A DNA stretch of 8,455 bases from Elusimicrobiota bacterium (GTDB lineage: Bacteria; Elusimicrobiota; Elusimicrobia; UBA1565; JACRDR01), in assembly GCA_016212845.1 (NCBI GenBank), contig JACRDR010000238.1:1-8455 (forward strand). Reading direction: 5' to 3'. A program made the position numbers and the translations under genes. This document shows positions 1 through 5,580 of the stretch, one piece after another. How positions within the stretch are numbered: the first letter of the stretch is position 1; every line of letters begins with the position of its first letter. The notes under the pieces were generated by a model that ran no database searches, had not been told where the DNA came from, and saw only the letters and a list, made by a program, of their open reading frames with translations.

Positions 1-1337
1 AGGCCCGCGTTTCGCCGGACAAGTCCTACAACGAAGAGACGAAGCAGATGGACGTGAACTTCGACGTGATCGAAGGCCCGGTCATCTACGTGGACCACAT
101 CGACGTCGAGGGCAACAAGGCGACGAAGACGCACGTCATCCGCCGCGAGATCGTGCAGAAGGAAGGTGTGCCGTTCCAGGCGTCGAGGATCCGCAAGTCC
201 CAGGAAAAGATCATGAACCTGGGCTTCATCGACGACGTGCAGCTCGACTTCACGAGCCCGACGGATCCGGACAAGGTCGACCTCGCGTTCGAAGTCGCGG
301 AAGGCAAGCCCGGCATCCTGACCGCCGGCGCGGGCTTCTCCTCGCTGGACGACCTCATCGGCACCCTGTCGCTGCAGCACATGAACCTCTTCGGCCGCGC
401 CCAGCGCGCCAGCGTGCAGTGGCAGTTCGGCTCGCGCGTGCAGGACTACTCGCTCTCGTGGACGACGCCGTGGACGTTCGGCAAGCCGACCTCGCTCGGC
501 GTCGACCTCTTCAACACCCGGCGCCTGCGGCCCTTCCAGTCCGAGAGCGCGGGCTACGTGGACAAGCGCCTCGGCGGCTCGATGCGCCTCGGCCCGCGCT
601 TCTCAGAAGACAAGTACCAGCTCAATTTCACCTACACGTTCCAGAAGATCTCGATCTCGAACGTCGACAGCCAGTTCCTGACGCAGCTTCCCGAAAGCAC
701 GTCGATCCACTCCTCTTTCGGCGCGGAGGCGGCGATCGACACGCGCGACAGCATCTGGGACCCTACGCGCGGCCAGCGGCACTCGATCGGCTTCACCATG
801 GCGGGCGGCCCGATCTTCCAGGGCGACATCCACTTCTTCAGCCCGAGCATCAACAACTCGGCCCACTTCCACCTGTGGTCGGTCAACGACTACCCGTTCG
901 TGCTGACGTTCGCCAACCGCGCGGCGTACGTCACGCAGTTCGGCGAGACGAAGGAAGTCCCGGTCTTCAACCGGTTCTTCCTCGGCGGCCAGGACACGCT
1001 CCGCGGCTACTCGATCTCGGGCGAGGTCGGCCGGCCGGACGGCGGCAAGGTCTACGACGTCTTCAACGTCGAGTTCGGCTTCCCGCTGGCGCGCGAGCGC
1101 AAGAAGACCATCGTGAAGTTCGTCACTTTCTACGACGCGGGCACGACCTGGGACAACATGCGGTCGGTGCACATGCGCATCGGCTCGGGCGAGCGGGACA
1201 TCCGCCAGGACGTCGGCTTCGGCATCCGGTTCGTGACGCCGGCGTTCCCGATCCGTCTGGACTGGGGCTACGGCCTCAACCACCGGCCGGGCGAGCGCCT
1301 CTACCAAATCAACTTCGGAATTGGGAACCTTTTCTAA
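1..1337 (+). CDS. bamA: Outer membrane protein assembly factor BamA (5'-truncated)
   Basis: This is the C-terminal part of BamA, the beta-barrel core of the BAM complex, which folds and inserts outer-membrane proteins. The reading frame is already open at base 3 and runs through the ATG at 48 without a stop, so that ATG is internal and the true start lies upstream. About 444 residues are visible. They begin with the end of one POTRA domain, followed by the last POTRA (about bases 84-311) with the typical I-x-V-x-G-N-x-x-T and VIRRE motifs and a MNLGF segment. The barrel follows, with D-T-R-D-x-x-x-D-P-T-R-G and the diagnostic loop-6 motif GGQDTLRGY, whose LRGY (bases 999-1010) corresponds to VRGF of E. 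coli BamA. The protein ends in Phe, as expected for an outer-membrane beta-signal. bamA next to ompH/skp and lpxD is a classic arrangement. The stop is TAA at 1335-1337. The family call is very secure; only the missing N-terminus limits it. Confidence 0.96.
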   Translation, partial: ARVSPDKSYNEETKQMDVNFDVIEGPVIYVDHIDVEGNKATKTHVIRREIVQKEGVPFQASRIRKSQEKIMNLGFIDDVQLDFTSPTDPDKVDLAFEVAEGKPGILTAGAGFSSLDDLIGTLSLQHMNLFGRAQRASVQWQFGSRVQDYSLSWTTPWTFGKPTSLGVDLFNTRRLRPFQSESAGYVDKRLGGSMRLGPRFSEDKYQLNFTYTFQKISISNVDSQFLTQLPESTSIHSSFGAEAAIDTRDSIWDPTRGQRHSIGFTMAGGPIFQGDIHFFSPSINNSAHFHLWSVNDYPFVLTFANRAAYVTQFGETKEVPVFNRFFLGGQDTLRGYSISGEVGRPDGGKVYDVFNVEFGFPLARERKKTIVKFVTFYDAGTTWDNMRSVHMRIGSGERDIRQDVGFGIRFVTPAFPIRLDWGYGLNHRPGERLYQINFGIGNLF

Positions 1338-1352
1338 TGATTTCCGGGAAGG

Positions 1353-1358
1353 AAGGAG
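1353..1358 (+). promoter_or_regulatory. Ribosome binding site for the ompH-like gene
   Basis: AAGGAG lies 4 bases before the ATG at 1363. It decides the start of the downstream gene: an in-frame TTG at 1321 lies inside bamA and would add 14 residues ahead of an obvious signal peptide, and it has no comparable site in front of it. Confidence 0.75.
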
Positions 1359-1362
1359 CTTG

Positions 1363-2235
1363 ATGAGAACGGCGATCGCGGTGATTCTGTGCGCGTTGGC
1401 GCTCCGCGCGAGCGCGCTAGAGGTCTCTCTCGAAGAGAACAAGGCGCAGCGCGGCAACATCGGCTACGTCGACATGCAGAAGCTGTTCCGGATGTACCCG
1501 GAGACGCAGAAGGCGAAGCAGAACTTCGAGGAGGTCCTCCGGCAGGCCGAGGACCAGGTCAATCTCCGCAAGGCCGAACTAATCGGCCTGCGCGCCGACG
1601 TCATCCGGCTCCGCATGGAGCGTGACGCCGCCTCCAAACTCGCGGCCGGCATCCAGGCGAACCCGCCGGCTCCCGTCGTCCCGGCGCCCGCGCCTCCCGT
1701 CACGCCGGCGGTCTCGACCGAGACGATTACGGCGGCCGCCGACACGAGCAAGATCGAGCCGGCGGCCGCCGCCGCCTCCACCGGGACCGAGGTCGCGGTC
1801 GACACCGCCACCGCGGTGCTGACGAGCCTCCTGAACCCCTCGACCACGGCGGCCGAGACGCCGAAAGAAGACCCGGGCGCGCCGCTCATCATCAATCTCC
1901 CGGGCCTCTCGCCCGAGCCGATCGTCGTGCAGCCGCCGAAGGCGGCGCTCGAGGCGGCGGCGTCGCTCCCCGAGATCGAGAGCAAGCTCGCTGAGCGCTC
2001 GAAGGTCCTGCAGGACAAGGACGCCGAGTTCAAGGTCTATCAAGGCCAGGTCGAGAAGAACCTGCTCGAGCTCGAGGAGAAGAAGACCGAGATCCTTCTC
2101 GGCAAGATTTACCGCGCGGTGCAGGAAGTGGCGCGCGACGAGGGCGTGAGCGTGGTCGTCGACCGCTCGCAGATCCTGTTCGGCCACCAGGCGATGGATT
2201 TGACGGACAAGGTCATCAAGAAGCTGAAGTCGTAG
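1363..2235 (+). CDS. OmpH/Skp-family periplasmic chaperone with long Pro/Ala-rich insert
   Basis: This is a predicted periplasmic chaperone of the OmpH/Skp family, which binds unfolded outer-membrane proteins and hands them to BamA. The protein has 290 residues. It starts with a signal peptide (basic MR, hydrophobic core at residues 3-14, likely cleavage after A-S-A at 16-18). Next come the family's N-terminal strand and first helix, with IGYVDMQKLF near residues 33-42 and a charged helix to about 98. Residues 203-258 form a second Glu/Lys-rich helix, and the C-terminal strand VSVVVDRSQILFG plus the D-L-T-x-x-V-I-K-K-L ending are typical of the family. The oddity is the middle: about 100 residues (99-202) rich in Pro, Ala and Thr sit between the two helices, where the tip of the coiled-coil tentacle would be. 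Skp is usually about 160 residues, so this one is nearly twice the normal size. The gene lies 25 bases after bamA and 10 before lpxD. The family call rests on both ends and the context. Confidence 0.86.
   Translation: MRTAIAVILCALALRASALEVSLEENKAQRGNIGYVDMQKLFRMYPETQKAKQNFEEVLRQAEDQVNLRKAELIGLRADVIRLRMERDAASKLAAGIQANPPAPVVPAPAPPVTPAVSTETITAAADTSKIEPAAAAASTGTEVAVDTATAVLTSLLNPSTTAAETPKEDPGAPLIINLPGLSPEPIVVQPPKAALEAAASLPEIESKLAERSKVLQDKDAEFKVYQGQVEKNLLELEEKKTEILLGKIYRAVQEVARDEGVSVVVDRSQILFGHQAMDLTDKVIKKLKS
1657..1968 (+). other. Low-complexity Pro/Ala/Thr-rich insert within the Skp-like protein
   Basis: This region encodes residues 99-202 of the Skp-like protein. It begins with a Pro/Ala/Val run (PPAPVVPAPAPPVTP), passes through an Ala/Thr/Ser-rich stretch and ends in a Pro-rich segment that includes LIINLPGLSPEPIVVQPP. 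It contains two copies of the 12-base palindrome CGGCGGCCGCCG (1730-1741 and 1760-1771), both encoding Ala-Ala-Ala. It is likely disordered and probably extends or tethers the helical hairpin. The short hydrophobic LIINLPGL segment could be a binding motif, but that is a guess. Confidence 0.7.
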
Positions 2236-2245
2236 TCGAGGTTCC

Positions 2246-3292
2246 ATGAAGATCACTCTGGGAGAGCTCGCCAAGGCCACCGGCGGCGAGCTGGAAGGCG
2301 ACGCGAACTACGTGGTGGAGAGCGGCGCGAGCTTGGCCGAGGCGGGCCCCAAGGACGTCGCGTTCCTCGAGAACCCGAAGTACGCCGCGCAGGTCTCCGC
2401 GTCGAAGGCGGGCTGCGTGTTCCTCCCCAAGGAAGCCAAGGGCAAGCTGCAGGGCGGTCCGGCCAACCGCATTTGGACCCACGAGCCCAAGTGGGGCTTC
2501 GCGTACATCTTGCAGGACATCGAGGCCCGGCAGAATCCCAAGCCCGCCCCCGGCGTCAGCCCGAAAGCCGACGTGCATCCCGAGGCGAGGCTCGGCCGCG
2601 ACGTCTCCATCGGCGCCTTCACCGTCGTCGAAGCCGGCGCCATGGTAGGCGACGGCACCGTCCTCGGTCCCCAGGTCTACCTCGGACGAAACGCGAAGGT
2701 GGGGAAGGAATGTCGCATCTATCCCCAGGTCGTGATCCGCGAGGACTGCGTCGTGGGCGATCGCTGCATCATTCACTCCGGCACGGTGGTCGGCTCCGAC
2801 GGCTACGGCTACGCGACCGACATGAAGACCGGCCAGCACCGCAAAGTCCCGCAGGTCGGCAACGTCGTGCTCGAAAACGACGTGGAGATCGGCTCCAACG
2901 TCTCGATCGACCGCGGCAACACGGGCCCAACCAAGATCGGCGCGGGCACCAAAATCGACAATCTCGTGCAACTCGGCCACAACGTCCAGACCGGCCGCAA
3001 CTGCCTCATCGTGAGCCACGTCGGCATCGCCGGCTCCACCAAGCTCGGCAATCAAGTCACGCTCGCCGGACAGGTCGGCATCGCGGGCCACCTCACGATC
3101 GGCGACGGCGCCATCGTGACCGCCCAGACCGGCGTCATGACCGATCTCGCGCCGAAGGCCATCGTCTTCGGCACGCCCTCGCGGCCCCACCGCGAGGCGA
3201 TGAAGCTCCAGGCGCTGTTCAACCGGCTGCCGGAGCTATTCGATACCGTGAAGGAGTTGTCCAAGTCCCGGGAGGGTACTCATGCCGGATAA
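2246..3292 (+). CDS. lpxD: UDP-3-O-(3-hydroxyacyl)glucosamine N-acyltransferase LpxD
   Basis: LpxD catalyses the third step of lipid A synthesis: it moves an (R)-3-hydroxyacyl chain from acyl-ACP to the free amine of UDP-3-O-acyl-glucosamine in the cytoplasm. The protein has 348 residues, the usual length. Residues 1-95 form the LpxD-type uridine-binding N-terminal domain (L-x-E-L-A-x-x-x-G-G-E-L-E-G-D, then DVAFLENPKY). Left-handed beta-helix hexapeptide repeats run from about 105 to 300. The loop motif GSDGYGYA is at 183-190. The catalytic His is H245 in LGHNV, matching H239 of E. coli, and a second conserved His, H282, lies in the AGHLT segment. A C-terminal helix region (about 314-340) is as expected for the ACP-binding end. 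The start is ATG at 2246, with GAGG at 2238-2241 four bases ahead. The 3' end overlaps lpxC by 11 bases, suggesting coupled translation. Confidence 0.96.
   Translation: MKITLGELAKATGGELEGDANYVVESGASLAEAGPKDVAFLENPKYAAQVSASKAGCVFLPKEAKGKLQGGPANRIWTHEPKWGFAYILQDIEARQNPKPAPGVSPKADVHPEARLGRDVSIGAFTVVEAGAMVGDGTVLGPQVYLGRNAKVGKECRIYPQVVIREDCVVGDRCIIHSGTVVGSDGYGYATDMKTGQHRKVPQVGNVVLENDVEIGSNVSIDRGNTGPTKIGAGTKIDNLVQLGHNVQTGRNCLIVSHVGIAGSTKLGNQVTLAGQVGIAGHLTIGDGAIVTAQTGVMTDLAPKAIVFGTPSRPHREAMKLQALFNRLPELFDTVKELSKSREGTHAG
3271..3275 (+). promoter_or_regulatory. Ribosome binding site for lpxC inside the end of lpxD
   Basis: A strong GGAGG lies 6 bases before ATG 3282. It fixes the lpxC start and shows that the unusual N-terminal extension is translated. 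No in-frame ATG, GTG, TTG or CTG occurs between that ATG and the conserved domain beginning QTTILEE. Confidence 0.8.
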
Positions 3293-4220
3293 GAACCGCC
3301 GCACCGAGATCGCAGCCCACCCTGACGCGAAGCGTCAGGAGCGCCCTTTAGGGCAGACCACGATTCTCGAGGAAGCCACTCTCGAGGGCATCGGCCTGCA
3401 CACCGGCTGCAAGACCCGGCTCACCTTCCGGTCCGCGCCGGCCAACTCCGGCATCCGCTTCTTCCGCACCGACCTGCCCGGGACGCCGATGATCCCGGCC
3501 CGCCTCGGCTTCGTCGTCGCCACCGTGCGCGGCACGAACCTCGGCCTACACGAGGCGAAGGTCCACACCGTCGAGCACGTGCTCTCGGCCGCGACCGGCC
3601 TCGGCATCGACAACCTCGACATCCTGGTCACCGCCAACGAGCCGCCGGCGATGGACGGTTCCTCCCTGCCCTTCTTCAAGGCGCTCATGCAGGCGGGCAT
3701 CAAGACGTACCCCGACTCGCCCAAGCGCCTGCTGACGATCCCCGGCGAGGTCACGTACGAGGACAAAGGCTCCTCCTACCGCGCGACGCCCTCCGACCGC
3801 TTCGAAATCGCGGCGACCATCATCCACGACCATCCGCTCGTGCCGAAGCTCACGCTCGAGTTCGTGATGGACACCGCCGGCTACGCCGCAGCCGTGGCGC
3901 CGGCCCGCACCTTCTGCTTCGAGCACGAGGTGCAGTTTCTGAAGTCGCAAGGCTTGGCCCAGGGCGGCTCCCTCGAAAACGCGGTCGTCATCGGCCGCGA
4001 CAAGTTCCACACGAACGCGGAGGGGCTGCGCTTCCCCGACGAGTTCGTCCGCCACAAGGTGCTCGACCTGATCGGCGACCTCACGCTGATCGGCCGTTCG
4101 CTCCTCAACGTACGCATCGAGGCGACGCGCTGCGGCCACGCGCACAACATCGAGTTCGCCAAGAGGCTCAACGAGGCCGCCGCGAAGATGCGCAAGCAGC
4201 CCGCCGCGGCTCTGAAGTAA
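3282..4220 (+). CDS. lpxC: UDP-3-O-acyl-N-acetylglucosamine deacetylase LpxC
   Basis: LpxC is the zinc-dependent deacetylase that makes lipid A synthesis committed, removing the acetyl group from UDP-3-O-acyl-GlcNAc. The protein has 312 residues. The conserved fold starts at about residue 25 (Q-T-T-I-L) with GIGLHTG at 36-42. Zinc ligands are visible as H99 (VEHVLSA), H258 and D262 (VRHKVLDLIGDL), matching H79, H238 and D242 of E. coli. E98 is the expected general base, and H286 in the CGHAHN segment matches the second catalytic His. The insert motif A-P-A-R-T-F is at 206-211. What is odd is the N-terminal extension of about 24 residues, which E. coli LpxC lacks. It contains a hairpin followed by a 14-base repeat shared with fabZ (3321-3356). 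The gene overlaps lpxD by 11 bases and is followed by fabZ after 11 bases. In Bacteroidetes these two enzymes are fused; here they are separate. Confidence 0.97.
   Translation: MPDKNRRTEIAAHPDAKRQERPLGQTTILEEATLEGIGLHTGCKTRLTFRSAPANSGIRFFRTDLPGTPMIPARLGFVVATVRGTNLGLHEAKVHTVEHVLSAATGLGIDNLDILVTANEPPAMDGSSLPFFKALMQAGIKTYPDSPKRLLTIPGEVTYEDKGSSYRATPSDRFEIAATIIHDHPLVPKLTLEFVMDTAGYAAAVAPARTFCFEHEVQFLKSQGLAQGGSLENAVVIGRDKFHTNAEGLRFPDEFVRHKVLDLIGDLTLIGRSLLNVRIEATRCGHAHNIEFAKRLNEAAAKMRKQPAAALK
3321..3356 (+). repeat. In-frame palindromic element, copy 1 (in lpxC)
   Basis: The element has two parts. Bases 3321-3339 (CCTGACGCGAAGCGTCAGG) form a perfect 8-bp stem with a GAA loop. After the spacer AGC comes GCCCTTTAGGGCAG at 3343-3356, whose first 12 bases form an inverted repeat (GCCCT-TT-AGGGC). 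The element starts on a codon boundary and encodes residues 14-25 of LpxC, P-D-A-K-R-Q-E-R-P-L-G-Q, ahead of the conserved domain. The same layout recurs in fabZ. Whether it is a mobile palindromic repeat, a regulatory RNA hairpin or a shared linker cannot be told from the window. Confidence 0.65.
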
Positions 4221-4224
4221 GGAG
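4221..4224 (+). promoter_or_regulatory. Ribosome binding site for fabZ
   Basis: GGAG directly follows the lpxC TAA stop and lies 7 bases before ATG 4232. It favours that start over the in-frame GTG at 4304, which lies downstream of the repeat element and has no comparable site. The N-terminal extension of FabZ is therefore probably translated. Confidence 0.75.
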
Positions 4225-4231
4225 AACGACT

Positions 4232-4762
4232 ATGACGACCGAGACTGAGACGCACCCGGGCCAGGGCCCGGAGAGCCCTTTAGGGCAGCCCGCGCCGGCT
4301 CCGGTGGACTGGAACGCCGCTCCCATCCGCACGCTGGACGCGGTGGAGATCGAGAAGACGATCCCGCACCGCTACCCTTTCCTGCTCGTGGATAAGTGCC
4401 ACATCCTCGAGGAGAAGAAGCGCGCCGTCGGCCTGAAGGGCACGACGATGAACGAGCACTTTTTCCAGGGCCACTTCCCCGGCCATCCGATCATGCCCGG
4501 CGTCCTCATCGTCGAGGCGCTCGCGCAGACCGCCTGCGTCCTGATGCTCTCCGGCGGCGGCCTCGACGGCAAGATCGCCTACTTCCTCGGGATCGAGAAC
4601 TGCAAGTTCCGCCAGCCGGTGAAGCCGGGCTCGCTCCTCCGCCTCCAGGTGGAGATGGTGCGGATGGGCGGACGCGCCGGTCGCGCGCGCGGCGAGGCGT
4701 ACGTCGACGGCAATCTCTGCACCGAGGTCGACCTGTCCTTCGTCCTCGCGCCCAAGTCATGA
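4232..4762 (+). CDS. fabZ: (3R)-hydroxyacyl-ACP dehydratase FabZ
   Basis: FabZ dehydrates (R)-3-hydroxyacyl-ACP in fatty-acid synthesis and so competes with LpxA and LpxD for the same acyl donor. The protein has 176 residues, against about 140-155 for most FabZ. The hot-dog domain begins near residue 37 (AVEIEKTIPHRYPFLLVD). The active-site segment is FFQGHFPGHPIMPG, with catalytic H81 (E. coli H54), followed by E95 in VEALAQT (E. coli E68). The YFLGIENCKFRQPVKPG stretch at 117-133 is typical of the family. The excess length is an N-terminal extension of about 36 residues that is Pro/Thr/Glu-rich and contains the second copy of the repeat found in lpxC. The gene starts 11 bases after lpxC, and its TGA overlaps the lpxA ATG (ATGA). 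The extension resembles a linker, which fits the fact that LpxC and FabZ are fused in some phyla, but there is no sign of a recent fission. Confidence 0.95.
   Translation: MTTETETHPGQGPESPLGQPAPAPVDWNAAPIRTLDAVEIEKTIPHRYPFLLVDKCHILEEKKRAVGLKGTTMNEHFFQGHFPGHPIMPGVLIVEALAQTACVLMLSGGGLDGKIAYFLGIENCKFRQPVKPGSLLRLQVEMVRMGGRAGRARGEAYVDGNLCTEVDLSFVLAPKS
4256..4288 (+). repeat. In-frame palindromic element, copy 2 (in fabZ)
   Basis: Bases 4256-4271 (CCGGGCCAGGGCCCGG) form a near-perfect GC-rich hairpin, 6 bp with a CAGG loop. Then come the spacer AGA and GCCCTTTAGGGCAG at 4275-4288, identical over 14 bases to the copy in lpxC. It starts on a codon boundary and encodes FabZ residues 9-19, P-G-Q-G-P-E-S-P-L-G-Q. 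It is one codon shorter than copy 1. The stem arms differ between the copies while the tail is constant. Confidence 0.65.
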
Positions 4763-5580
4763 GCGCGACCTTGGCTCAGAACCACATCCACGCCGCGGCG
4801 GTCGTCCACCCCTCGGCGCAGCTCGACCCGAGCGTCGTCGTCGGCCCCTACGCGATCATCGGCGAGGACGTCGTCATCGGCCCCGGCACGAAGGTCGGCG
4901 CGCACGCCGTCGTCGAGCACGCGACCGTCGGCAAGAACAACACGCTCCACCCCGGCTGCTACGTCGGCACCGCCCCGCAGGACCTGAAATACGCGGGCGA
5001 GAAGACGCGGCTGATCATGGGCGACAACAACACCGTGCGCGAGTGCGTGACGATCAACCGCGGCACGACGCACACCGGCGAGACCCGGATCGGCTCGAAC
5101 TGCCTGTTCATGGCCTACTCCCACGTGGCGCACGACTGCCGGATCGGCAACGGCGTCATCGTGGTGAACTCGGTCGCGCTCGCGGGGCACATCGAGGTCG
5201 GCGACCACGCCGTCTTGGGCGGCATCTGCGCGATCCATCAATTCGCCCGCATCGGACGCTTGGCCATGCTCGGCGGCGGCTCGATGAACGGCCAGGACGT
5301 CCTGCCGTTCTGCAACACGCAGGGCGATCGCGCCCAGCTGCGCGGGCTCAACATCCTCGGCATGCGGCGGGCGGGCATCTCCCGCGACGCGATGTCGGCG
5401 GTGAAAGACGCCTACAAGACGCTATTTATGCAGAGCCTCACCATGGCGGACGCGGTCGCCAAGCTCAAGGCGGGCAACCCGTGCCCCGAAGTCCAGGAGT
5501 GGATCCGCTTCATCGAGGCGCCCTCCAAGCGCGGACTCATGCGCGCGGCCGCCGACGGCTCCGTCGAGGGAGATGCCTAA
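4759..5580 (+). CDS. lpxA: UDP-N-acetylglucosamine O-acyltransferase LpxA
   Basis: LpxA catalyses the first step of lipid A synthesis, transferring an (R)-3-hydroxyacyl chain from ACP to the 3-OH of UDP-GlcNAc. The protein has 273 residues. Hexapeptide repeats of the left-handed beta-helix run from about residue 10 to 185, and an alpha-helical C-terminal domain follows (GMRRAGISRDAM onward). The numbering lines up exactly with E. coli LpxA: H122, catalytic H125 (SHVAHDC), H144 (LAGH) and H160 (AIHQF) are all in place. G173, the acyl-chain ruler position, is Gly as in E. coli, which suggests a long (around C14) acyl donor. N198 and R204 are also kept. The start is ATG 4759, overlapping the fabZ stop by 4 bases with no clear ribosome binding site, so translation is probably coupled. 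A frame open further upstream inside fabZ is only a shadow. The 3' end overlaps lpxI by 8 bases. Confidence 0.97.
   Translation: MSATLAQNHIHAAAVVHPSAQLDPSVVVGPYAIIGEDVVIGPGTKVGAHAVVEHATVGKNNTLHPGCYVGTAPQDLKYAGEKTRLIMGDNNTVRECVTINRGTTHTGETRIGSNCLFMAYSHVAHDCRIGNGVIVVNSVALAGHIEVGDHAVLGGICAIHQFARIGRLAMLGGGSMNGQDVLPFCNTQGDRAQLRGLNILGMRRAGISRDAMSAVKDAYKTLFMQSLTMADAVAKLKAGNPCPEVQEWIRFIEAPSKRGLMRAAADGSVEGDA

Noticed and set aside
1321..1362. Earlier TTG start for the Skp-like gene
   Set aside because: It lies within bamA, lacks a ribosome binding site and would bury the signal peptide. ATG 1363 with AAGGAG is better.
1338..1362. Possible promoter or terminator between bamA and the Skp-like gene
   Set aside because: The 25-base gap is the longest in the window, contains only the ribosome binding site and shows no hairpin with a T-run or promoter-like boxes.
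603..1460. Long open frame on the minus strand across bamA
   Set aside because: Its translation is low-complexity Arg/Ala/Val/Glu-rich and recognisable as nothing, while the + strand encodes unmistakable BamA. Long antisense frames are expected in GC-rich genes.
1730..1771. Two copies of the 12-base palindrome CGGCGGCCGCCG in the ompH-like gene
   Set aside because: Both encode Ala-Ala-Ala in a low-complexity insert and use the GC-rich Ala codons favoured here, so codon usage explains them well enough without a regulatory role.
4396..4758. Upstream extension of the lpxA frame into fabZ (possible fusion)
   Set aside because: The extra residues are an Arg/Pro-rich out-of-frame reading of fabZ. 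Family alignment and the ATGA junction place the start at 4759.
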